From: Halochromatium salexigens
GTDB lineage: Bacteria; Pseudomonadota; Gammaproteobacteria; Chromatiales; Chromatiaceae
Direction: 5' to 3'
Assembly: GCF_016653295.1 (NCBI RefSeq)
Contig: NZ_NHSF01000038.1
Span: forward strand, 5,447 to 38,049
Length of the DNA: 32,603 nucleotides
A model generated the notes under the pieces. The model did not search any database. It was given only the letters and a program-made list of their open reading frames with translations, and was not told the origin of the DNA. Position numbers and translations under genes: made by a program. This document shows positions 25,922 through 32,603 of this stretch, in pieces (the stretch's first letter is position 1; every line of letters starts with the position of its first letter).

Positions 25922-26448
25922 GGCAAGGCCTGTGTGGTCAGACGGCCAACCCGTCCCGGGCCGCAGGCGCGACCAAGCGCGAAGGCCTGGGCGTTGAGCG
26001 CGTGCAGCTTCTCGGCCAGATTGGCCTGGATGGCCTGCGTCCAGGCCTGCTCGCTGATCTCGAGGGCGGTCGAGAGGGCACCGAGCATGGCGACGTTGAC
26101 GCTCTTCCTATTCTTCAGCGCGCCGGGCTCGATGACCTCGGGCCCGATCAGCAGGCCGTCGGGATGCAACAGCGCTCGGGTCACTTCGACCTGGGTCGGC
26201 TCGAGCACGAGCAGCACATGGGCCTCACCGGGCGGGACCATCGGGCTCAGCACCGGGCTCAGCACCGGGCTGTGCTCGGGATGGCCGTAGCGCACATCGC
26301 TGGTGACCGAGCCGCCGCGCTGACTCATCCCGTGCAGTTCGCTCTTCTTGACGTCGAAGCCGGCGCGCAGCGCGGCCTCGGCGAGGATGTCGGAGGCCTT
26401 GACGATGCCTTGGCCGCCGAGTCCGGCGATGACGATGTTGGTGATCAT
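25915..26448 (-). CDS. iorB: Indolepyruvate ferredoxin oxidoreductase, beta subunit
   Basis: 177 residues, the gamma-type domain of 2-oxoacid:ferredoxin oxidoreductases. It opens with NIVIAGLGGQGIVKASDILAEA, then HGMSQRGGSVTSDVRYG and the NVAMLGAL segment, all standard for IorB. With IorA it oxidatively decarboxylates indole-, phenyl- or hydroxyphenyl-pyruvate to the aryl-acetyl-CoA. The start overlaps the iorA stop (ATGA, 26445-26448). A 12-bp in-frame duplication adds the tetrapeptide repeat SPVLSPVLSPM around residue 60, just before the PPGEAHVLL strand; homologues usually have a shorter loop there. Confidence 0.9.
   Translation of the reverse strand: MITNIVIAGLGGQGIVKASDILAEAALRAGFDVKKSELHGMSQRGGSVTSDVRYGHPEHSPVLSPVLSPMVPPGEAHVLLVLEPTQVEVTRALLHPDGLLIGPEVIEPGALKNRKSVNVAMLGALSTALEISEQAWTQAIQANLAEKLHALNAQAFALGRACGPGRVGRLTTQALPC
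26243..26272. repeat. 12-bp in-frame tandem repeat inside iorB
   Basis: GGGCTCAGCACC occurs at 26243-26254 and 26255-26266, and partly again (GGGCT) from 26267. On the coding strand it gives a repeated Ser-Pro-Val-Leu, so copy changes keep the frame and only lengthen a surface loop. Confidence 0.75.
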
Positions 26449-28121
26449 TGGCAGTCAGGCTCCTCGGCGGCGGCCTTCTCGTAGCGTCGGATCTTCGGTG
26501 CCGCCAGCACGCAGGGCTGGCGCACGATGAACAGCGCCGTCTCATCGCGAGCGAGCTGCGCGGCGAGGCGCTCATCGAGCCTCGCGGTCTCGTCGCTGCC
26601 CTCGATCAGCTCGACCGCTTGCACACCCATCGCTTGCGCGATGCCGGCGAAGTCGAGCCGATGGGCGGGGCTGTGGTCGAGCGCGCGGCCGGTACCGGGA
26701 TGCTCCTGCTGGCCGGTCATCGCGGTGGTCTGGTTGTCGAGGATCAGCACCAGATGACCGGTCGGCGGCGGATTGTAGACCATCTCGGCGAGGCCAGTGA
26801 GCCCGGAGTGGACGAAGGTCGAATCACCGATCACGCTGACCACGCGCCGCGCCTCGGCCGCGGGCAACGCATGGCGCAGGCCGAGGCCGACGCCGATGCT
26901 CGCGCCCATGCAGACGCAGGTGTCCATGGCCGAGAACGGCGGCAGCACACCGAGGGTGTAGCAGCCGATGTCGCCGGCGACGATGCAGTCGAGATCGCGC
27001 AGTGCCTCGAACACGCCGCGATGCGAGCAGCCCTGACAGAGTTGCGGCGGTTTGCCCTTGACCGGCTCGGGTTCGGGACGCTCGTCGCCGGCGATGATGC
27101 GGCGCACGCGCGCGACATCGAGTTCACCGAAACGATAGCGCATCGGCTTGCCCTCGGCGCTGAGGTCGGCGGCATTGAGCTCATCGACCAGCACAGGATC
27201 ACCTTCCTCGATCACCAACAGCCGCTCGATCTCGGCGGCGAAGGCGCGAATCCGCTCGAGCGGTAGCGGGTAGGTGAGGCCGAAGGTCAGCTGACGGGCC
27301 GCGGGGGCGGCCTCGCGGGCATGCAGGGCGGCGACGCCGGTGGCGATGATGCCGAGCCCTGCGCGGTCGGCCCGATCGCTGCCTTGGGCGATGGCTTCGG
27401 GCGGGTATTCCCGGATCGGCCCTTCGGCCTCATTCCAAGCCGCGATCTCGGCCAGCTTCTGGCGCAGGCGGTGGTGGGCGGGTTTGGCGAAGGCCGGAAT
27501 CATGACCCTGGCCGGAATATCGCGCCGAAAGCGCCGTGCGGCCTGCTCGTCGTCGGGCTGCGCGGCGGTCGCGCAGGCGGCGTGGCGCTGTTCCGGGGGG
27601 CGTGGGCGCACCACGGTCTTGGCGTGACAGATGCGCGTGGTCAGGCGCAGGATGACCGGGATCTTCCAGCGCTCGCCGATCTCGAGCGCCAGCCAGGTGA
27701 ACTCGTAGGCCTGCTGCGAGTCGACCGGTTCCAGCATGGGGGCGCCGGCGGCGCGGGCGTAGTGGCGATTGTCCTGCTCGTTCTGGCTCGAGGCCATGCC
27801 TGGATCATCGGCCGAGACGATCACCAGGCCGCCATCGACATCGGTATAGGTGGCTGTGAACAGCGCATCGGCGGCGACGTTGAGGCCGACGTGCTTCATG
27901 GTCACCAGGGTGCGGGCGCCGGCGAAGGCGCTGCCGATACCGACCTCGAGCGCGACCTTCTCGTTCGGCGCCCACTGAGCATGGCCGCCGAGGCGGTCGA
28001 AGGTCTCGAGGATCTCGGTCGAGGGCGTGCCCGGATAGCCGCTGCCGAGCCGCACGCCGGCGTGCAAAGCGGCGAGGGCGACGGCATCGTCACCGCTCAA
28101 TAGGAGGCGTTCATCAGTCAT
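26445..28121 (-). CDS. iorA: Indolepyruvate ferredoxin oxidoreductase, alpha subunit, without the C-terminal ferredoxin domain
   Basis: 558 residues. The pyrimidine-binding domain opens with GYPGTPSTEILETF, with the Glu in PNEKVALEVGIGSAFAGAR. The central Cys pair is QLCQGCSHRG (about 358-367). The TPP-binding domain has GDIGCYTLG and GDSTFVHSGLTGLAEMVYN with LDNQTTAMTGQQEHPGTG, all as in IorA. Family members usually run to about 600-650 residues and end in two 4Fe-4S ferredoxin motifs. Here the protein stops after FIVRQPCVLAAPKIRRYEKAAAEEPDCQ, with no CxxCxxC cluster. The stop overlaps the iorB start by four bases and the remaining DNA is iorB, so the domain is absent, not frameshifted away. 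Start ATG 28119-28121 is preferred; a GTG at 28131-28133 adds four residues. Confidence 0.9.
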   Translation of the reverse strand: MTDERLLLSGDDAVALAALHAGVRLGSGYPGTPSTEILETFDRLGGHAQWAPNEKVALEVGIGSAFAGARTLVTMKHVGLNVAADALFTATYTDVDGGLVIVSADDPGMASSQNEQDNRHYARAAGAPMLEPVDSQQAYEFTWLALEIGERWKIPVILRLTTRICHAKTVVRPRPPEQRHAACATAAQPDDEQAARRFRRDIPARVMIPAFAKPAHHRLRQKLAEIAAWNEAEGPIREYPPEAIAQGSDRADRAGLGIIATGVAALHAREAAPAARQLTFGLTYPLPLERIRAFAAEIERLLVIEEGDPVLVDELNAADLSAEGKPMRYRFGELDVARVRRIIAGDERPEPEPVKGKPPQLCQGCSHRGVFEALRDLDCIVAGDIGCYTLGVLPPFSAMDTCVCMGASIGVGLGLRHALPAAEARRVVSVIGDSTFVHSGLTGLAEMVYNPPPTGHLVLILDNQTTAMTGQQEHPGTGRALDHSPAHRLDFAGIAQAMGVQAVELIEGSDETARLDERLAAQLARDETALFIVRQPCVLAAPKIRRYEKAAAEEPDCQ

Positions 28122-28358
28122 CGCTCTTGTCACCCATGCAGCACCGTTTCGGCGCGCGCGCAGTTGCTATCGTCGCAAGCGGTGTTCGACCTCGAGGCCG
28201 GCTCACGCTTGATCGCCGCTGCGCCTCCGTGCTCGACTGCGGTTCAATACAAAGGCCGCGAGCCTACAGGGCGCGCCTTGATGGAACATTGACCTAACCA
28301 GTGCATCTGCTGGCCGAGATGACACCTTTTTGACTTACATCAGCCGGAGCCCCGATCG

Positions 28359-29426
28359 ATGACAACCGATGACACACGCGCAGGCCTGCTACTCGGGCCA
28401 GGTCCAAACGGGCAGTGGGATGATGAACGCGTCTCCGGTCCCTGTGTGCTGCGCCTGCCGCACGGGCAGTGGCGCATGTGGTACTACGGCCGCGAGCAGG
28501 GCTTCGACCCGGAGATCCAACTGCCGAGCGGGCGGATTGGCCTGGCGGAATCCGATGATGGGCTGCACTGGAGGCGCATCAGCGGCCCACTCACGCGCGG
28601 TGCCGTGCTTGAGGCCCATCCTGATCCAACCCGCTTCGATGCGACCCATGTCGGCGTCAGTGGCGTGCGCCATGAAGACGGGCTGTACTGGATGTGGTAC
28701 TTCGGCGGCGATCACAGCCGGTTTCGCATCGGGCGCTTCGATGTCAAAGGCCTGCGGCTGCGCCCGGGCTGCGCGATCTCGCGTGACGGCCTGCATTGGC
28801 AGCGTCTGGACGGGCCGTATCAGGGCGCCTTGTTGGACTTCGGCGAGCCCAATGCCTTTGATGCCGCTAGCTTGGGCTGGCCGCAGGTGGTAAGAGTGCG
28901 CCATGACCTCTGGCGGCTCTACTATCACAGCCTGGACGCGGCGCGGATGGTCTTTGGGGTCGGCCTGGCCGAATCCGATGATGGTTTGCACTGGCGCAAG
29001 CGCGGCGAGGTGTTCGGCCCGGGCGAGCCGGAGGCCTTCGATGGACTCGGCATCGGCACCCGCCAGGTGCTCTGGCACGAGGGGCGCTGGCTGATGGTCT
29101 ACGAGGGCGTCGCTGGCAATGGCCATTCGATCGGGTTGGCCGAGTCCGACGACGGCGTGCACTGGACGCGGCGCCCCGGCTCGGAGCCGGATGGCTCGAT
29201 CTTCGCCCATGCCGAGAGCGGCTCCGGGGCCTGGGATGCGTTCGCGGTGGGTACGCCCTGCCTGGTGGCGATGGAAGACGGCTCCTGGCGGCTCTACTAT
29301 GTGGGCTGCAACGAGACTGGCCTCGGCCACGGTGACGAACTGGCAGCCCGTCATCAGATCGGGCTCGCGCTCAGTCAGGGGTCGGACCTGACGCGCTGGA
29401 GGCGTTGGGACGGCGGCCGCCGCTGA
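28359..29426 (+). CDS. Five-bladed beta-propeller protein (GH43/GH32-like fold), function unknown
   Basis: 355 residues with five blade repeats centred on a shared strand: RIGLAESDDGLHWRR (59-73), CAISRDGLHWQRL (138-150), GVGLAESDDGLHWRKR (200-215), SIGLAESDDGVHWTRR (257-272) and QIGLALSQGSDLTRW (333-347). The strands between carry W-R-MWYYG-type motifs. This is the pattern of glycoside-hydrolase-like propellers (GH43, GH32, GH130 relatives). No signal peptide is visible, so it would act in the cytoplasm. The acidic catalytic trio cannot be assigned with confidence, and a non-catalytic sugar-binding or phosphorylase role is possible. The start has GGAG nine bases upstream. Its end overlaps the opposite-strand UPF0182 gene by 56 bp. 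Confidence 0.72.
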   Translation: MTTDDTRAGLLLGPGPNGQWDDERVSGPCVLRLPHGQWRMWYYGREQGFDPEIQLPSGRIGLAESDDGLHWRRISGPLTRGAVLEAHPDPTRFDATHVGVSGVRHEDGLYWMWYFGGDHSRFRIGRFDVKGLRLRPGCAISRDGLHWQRLDGPYQGALLDFGEPNAFDAASLGWPQVVRVRHDLWRLYYHSLDAARMVFGVGLAESDDGLHWRKRGEVFGPGEPEAFDGLGIGTRQVLWHEGRWLMVYEGVAGNGHSIGLAESDDGVHWTRRPGSEPDGSIFAHAESGSGAWDAFAVGTPCLVAMEDGSWRLYYVGCNETGLGHGDELAARHQIGLALSQGSDLTRWRRWDGGRR

Positions 29427-32196
29427 GCCGCTCGGGGGTGGTTGACGCCGGCTCGCTAGAGGCGGGCTGTGGTGGAGGGGCGGTCACCGTCCTTTTGCGC
29501 GCCTTTTCGGCGCGCTGCCGTTGCCCCTCACGCAGCGCGGCGACGGCCTCTTCGAGCGAGGGCGCCATCGCCACCTTGCCGCCTTGACTGACGATGACCC
29601 GCTTGAGCTGGGGAATCTTCACGCCATGCGCCGCTTGCAGATAAACCGGCTGCACATAGGTGATGACATCGTCGATCAAGATCAGGATCAGCTTGCCACG
29701 CTTGATCTCCGCGCCGCCTCGCCCCCAGAGCGTGAACTGCTCGGCAATCTTGGAATCCTGCTCGATCAGCGCGTCGATCTGCGAGAGCCCGAGCACCAGC
29801 ATGCCGGTGGGGAGGCTGTAGACGATGATCCGACCATAGTTCGGCGCATCCGAACTGACCACCGCAAAGGCGCGCATATTGTCGCGTCCCTTCGGATTCA
29901 TGGGTGCGAGCAGCAAGTGCTCGAACTGCGAGCGGTCGATCAGATTGAGCGTGACATAGTAGGGCAACAGCGTTTTGGTGTCGCCCCGGCGTGATATCTG
30001 CGGAAACATCCAACGGTCTTCCTGACCATAGAAGACGGCCGGGTCGGTCTGATGATACTTGGCATACACCGACATCTGGGTCGAGAAGAGATCCTGCGGG
30101 TAGCGGATATGCGCTCTCAGTGCATCTGGAAACTGCTCCATGTCCTTGAGCAGGCCGGGGTACATGCGCTGGTAGGCGCGCGCTATCGGATCATCGGGAT
30201 CGGCCAGGTAATAGTCCATCTCGCCGGTATAGGCATCGACCACGATCTTCACGGAATTGCGGATATAGTTGAATTCCTTGGCGATCGGGCTTGCCATCCA
30301 ATGATCGGGATGTTTGCCGACATTGCGATTCACCGGCTCGGCATAGGGATAGCGATCAGAGAGGGTATAGGCATCGATGATCCAGTACAGATGCCCCGGC
30401 GTCACCACCAGGTAGGGATCGCTGTCGAGTTCCAGGAAAGGGGTCACGACGCGAATGGTGCTTGGCACGTTACGCCGGATCAGGATCTGGCTATCGGGCT
30501 GTATCGCCGTGGTAAAGAACAGCTTGTAATCGCGATAGTAGAGGGCAAAGATGGCGCGTCTGAACCAGCCATCGATGGGGATGCCCGTGTTCGCGCGATA
30601 ATCGTCCTGCACCACGCCGGTCTGGCCCGGATAGGAGATCTCGCCCAACGCATTGGGGGCGATCACGTCATACAGATCCTGCATGCCGTAATAGATGCCA
30701 GGCTCCTCGATCGTCAAACCATACTCCGAGCGCGGTGGCATATCCTTGAGGTACCACTCCTTGGCTTCCTCCCCGAACTGCGCCGCGGGTGACATCACCG
30801 CGCCATAGCCGTGGGTGTATCGGAACCAGCGATTGACCCAATTCTGCGAATCCTTCGGTAAGCGGTCAAAATCCAATTCCCGTGCGGCGAGGAAGACCTG
30901 CTGATAACGGCCATCGATGGTGTAGCGATCGGTATTCACCGAGAGGAAGCGGTAATAGCTGCGAATCTCCTGCATTTCGCGATACACATCGATGAGCATG
31001 TCGCGATCCCAGACCGGAATATTGCGCAGCCCGGCCGCATCGAGATCCTCGGGCGCACGATCCGCCGACGCGGTGGCCGGAACCCGATAAGGCCGGGTCT
31101 CGACCTCGGCGAGACCGAATGCATCGAGTGTGGCGGTGATATTGTCGCGAATGTAAGGCTCCTGGCGCGCGAGTTCATCCGGCTCGACCATGTAGTCCTG
31201 CACCATCGCGGGAATGGCGTCCCAATAACGCAGGCCGACCGTGATGGCCAGGAGTGTTGCAGACACCACCACCAGTGATAAGCCGCGTCTCGTATTGAGA
31301 GACCAGATCAGGCTCGCGCCCAGTATCACCAGCATGATCATCGCCGACCAAATCAACGGTAGCACGATGTTCATTTCCGTGTAGCCGGCACCGAAGAACA
31401 GCGGCGTGTGACTGTCGGTATACAGCAGCGCATGACGCTGGAACATCCACTCGACGATACCGACACAGAACATCAGTGCGATGATGACACTGAGATGCCG
31501 TTTCGCGCCGGCCGCGATATTCAACCCCCGCTTCTTCAGTGCCTGGAACTGCAGGTAATAGATGATGCCCAGGATGGTGAGGAGTACACCAAAGGCAAAG
31601 AACACCTCGAACAGCATGGTGCGAAACAGCGGCAGTGCGAACAGGTAATAGCTGATATCGTGACCGTAGACCGGATCGACGAGACCGGCACGCGGCGCAA
31701 AGAGGAAAAGCAACGTCTCTTCCCAGCGGCGATACAGTGGCGCGGCCAGAACCACCGCGAGCACCAAGGCGACGAGCAGCGACAAGTGATGGAGTCCGAG
31801 GATCAGCCAATGCAACAGCCTGGCGGAGCCGCGCGGCCGTTCGGTGCTCGCACCGAGGCTCAACGCATGGCGCGGTTTTGCCTGTTTCGCCTTGCGCCGA
31901 AACCGTAACAGCACTTTTTTCGGCGCCAGCGGTTTGATCCGCATGTAGCGCGCGGCGAGACGAAAGTTCAAGTAAAAGAAAAAGAAGAAAAACGTCGTCA
32001 ATACAGCGAAAACGACATAGCTGTACAGGAGGCGTTGCCAGAAATAAAAGCCCAAGCCAAGCGATTGATACCACCAGATCTCGACCACGCCACCGGCATA
32101 CACCAACGCAAAGATCGGCAATGCGATCGCCAGCATCAATGGCAGGAGGACGAGCACGAATAAACGAATCCGACGCCCGAGACGCTTTTTTGTCAT
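29371..32196 (-). CDS. UPF0182 (COG1615) family membrane protein
   Basis: 941 residues. The N-terminal third has about seven membrane helices (RLFVLVLLPLMLAIALPIFALVY, YVVFAVLTTFFFFFFYLNF and further ones to about residue 330). A large soluble region follows with family segments such as YYGMQDLYDVIAPNALGEISYPG, NTGIPIDGWFRRAIFALYY, SDPYLVVTPGHLYWIIDAYT and YRRMYPGLLKDMEQFP-like text (YQRMYPGLLKDMEQFP). These are diagnostic of UPF0182, known in actinobacteria, cyanobacteria and some proteobacteria, with no established function. The last ~50 residues are a Lys/Arg- then Pro/Ser/Thr-rich tail. The ATG at 32194-32196 is chosen because it precedes the basic start MTKKRLGRRIR and first helix. The gene has its own promoter candidate upstream. 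Confidence 0.88.
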   Translation of the reverse strand: MTKKRLGRRIRLFVLVLLPLMLAIALPIFALVYAGGVVEIWWYQSLGLGFYFWQRLLYSYVVFAVLTTFFFFFFYLNFRLAARYMRIKPLAPKKVLLRFRRKAKQAKPRHALSLGASTERPRGSARLLHWLILGLHHLSLLVALVLAVVLAAPLYRRWEETLLFLFAPRAGLVDPVYGHDISYYLFALPLFRTMLFEVFFAFGVLLTILGIIYYLQFQALKKRGLNIAAGAKRHLSVIIALMFCVGIVEWMFQRHALLYTDSHTPLFFGAGYTEMNIVLPLIWSAMIMLVILGASLIWSLNTRRGLSLVVVSATLLAITVGLRYWDAIPAMVQDYMVEPDELARQEPYIRDNITATLDAFGLAEVETRPYRVPATASADRAPEDLDAAGLRNIPVWDRDMLIDVYREMQEIRSYYRFLSVNTDRYTIDGRYQQVFLAARELDFDRLPKDSQNWVNRWFRYTHGYGAVMSPAAQFGEEAKEWYLKDMPPRSEYGLTIEEPGIYYGMQDLYDVIAPNALGEISYPGQTGVVQDDYRANTGIPIDGWFRRAIFALYYRDYKLFFTTAIQPDSQILIRRNVPSTIRVVTPFLELDSDPYLVVTPGHLYWIIDAYTLSDRYPYAEPVNRNVGKHPDHWMASPIAKEFNYIRNSVKIVVDAYTGEMDYYLADPDDPIARAYQRMYPGLLKDMEQFPDALRAHIRYPQDLFSTQMSVYAKYHQTDPAVFYGQEDRWMFPQISRRGDTKTLLPYYVTLNLIDRSQFEHLLLAPMNPKGRDNMRAFAVVSSDAPNYGRIIVYSLPTGMLVLGLSQIDALIEQDSKIAEQFTLWGRGGAEIKRGKLILILIDDVITYVQPVYLQAAHGVKIPQLKRVIVSQGGKVAMAPSLEEAVAALREGQRQRAEKARKRTVTAPPPQPASSEPASTTPERLSGGRRPNASSASGPTPD

Positions 32197-32603
32197 ACAG
32201 TGCACCCTGTCCAGGGAGATGGGAACATGCAAAAACCGAAACGATTGATTATATCACTTCCGCCAACCACTCGATCCTTGTTGACCGTGGATGCGAGCGA
32301 CGCCATTATTGTTCCGACTGATGTGATCCGGATACCAAGAAGCCGCCAGATACTGGAAATAAGCGGCTCCTCCGTCTGGATTAATCCCGGCGGAACAATA
32401 AAGCGTCACGTCAGCCGCCAGCAACAGCTTTAACGAAACGGCTATCGAGCTCGGCTTTGGCACTTTTCGGCCCCTCAGACGCTGTATAGGAAGCCGCTCA
32501 AGCGAATTTAATTATTAGATCTGCAATCAATCACGAATTAATCTACTCGAAAGCAATTTGATTATCGCAGAGTTGACGCAGCAAAAGCCGAGATGATGCA
32601 AGG
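32197..32603. other. 407-bp region without a supported gene, AT-richer than the rest
   Basis: The first 60 bases hold the candidate promoter of the UPF0182 gene. An open frame on the plus strand (ATG 32227 to 32433, 68 codons, preceded by GGGA) overlaps that promoter and resembles nothing known. The minus-strand frame 32463-32254 is equally featureless. From about 32500 the sequence is AT-rich (AATTTAATTATTAGAT) and could be the regulatory region of a gene beyond the window. No repeat or RNA gene is seen. Confidence 0.5.
32248..32256 (-). promoter_or_regulatory. Extended -10 promoter for the UPF0182 gene
   Basis: The minus strand reads TGATATAAT: a perfect TATAAT (32248-32253) with the TGn extension (32254-32256). 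The -35 position 17 bp upstream (GATCGA) is poor, as is typical for extended -10 promoters. Transcription would start near 32241, 45 bases before the ATG at 32196. Confidence 0.5.

Noticed and set aside
26448-28103. Two long plus-strand open frames opposite iorA
   Set aside because: They are complementary to iorA, whose catalytic motifs are intact; the products are His/Gly/Ala-rich shadows.
28389-29354. Open frame (321 codons) on the minus strand opposite the propeller gene
   Set aside because: The plus-strand reading has five regular blade repeats and a ribosome site; the minus reading has neither.
32227-32433. 68-codon plus-strand frame with a GGGA site
   Set aside because: It overlaps the TGATATAAT promoter of the UPF0182 gene, shows no recognisable motif and ends in unstructured sequence; kept only as a comment on the region.

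Overview
The window is GC-rich, gene-dense DNA from what is most likely a gammaproteobacterium. Anaerobic-type aryl-pyruvate ferredoxin oxidoreductase genes, a PEP-CTERM protein, an RfaH-type elongation factor and a UPF0182 membrane protein occur together, which fits a purple sulfur bacterium (Chromatiaceae-like). That placement is inferred from gene content; there is no rRNA or other phylogenetic marker apart from mutS.

Layout. (1) 1-1423 is an accessory scar: the right end of an IS66 element whose transposase carries an in-frame stop, a PD-(D/E)XK-like hypothetical gene behind a heptanucleotide repeat, and a small leftover of a YhaV-type toxin gene. (2) 1423-15568 is an exopolysaccharide locus. 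One GT2 glycosyltransferase reads rightward. An RfaH-like gene, gmd and fcl (GDP-L-fucose supply) read leftward. From the same divergent region a long rightward array encodes an O-antigen polymerase/ligase-like protein, a Wzc-type tyrosine autokinase, an undescribed anchored TPR / jelly-roll / FecR-like protein, a CpsB-type PHP phosphatase, a tiny Cys-rich secreted protein, a VpsP-like protein, a second polymerase/ligase and a WecA-type initiating transferase with an extended tail. The array ends at a perfect 28-bp palindromic terminator. No Wzx flippase or Wza outer-membrane exporter is in the window, so the locus is incomplete here or uses parts encoded elsewhere.

(3) 15684-17824 (minus) holds a PEP-CTERM-like secreted protein and a two-gene unit of a 59-residue zinc-ribbon protein plus a DUF89 protein. 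(4) 17922-24098 has mutS (minus) divergent from a large SWIM/SNF2 helicase (plus). (5) 24100-28121 (minus) is a tight aryl-acid operon, iorA-iorB-paaK-ACT, in which IorA lacks the usual C-terminal ferredoxin domain. (6) 28359-32196 has a five-bladed beta-propeller protein converging on, and overlapping, a UPF0182 membrane protein, followed by a more AT-rich non-coding end.

How the genes work together: region 2 combines precursor supply (Gmd, Fcl), lipid-linked initiation (WecA-like), chain polymerisation (two Wzy-like proteins), a kinase/phosphatase pair controlling chain export and length (Wzc-like and CpsB-like), and a dedicated elongation factor. Region 5 would convert aryl-pyruvates or aryl-acetates to aryl-acetyl-CoA. 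The least described parts are the 8998-10581 protein, the 11481-11735 secreted peptide, the zinc-ribbon/DUF89 pair and the ferredoxin-less IorA.
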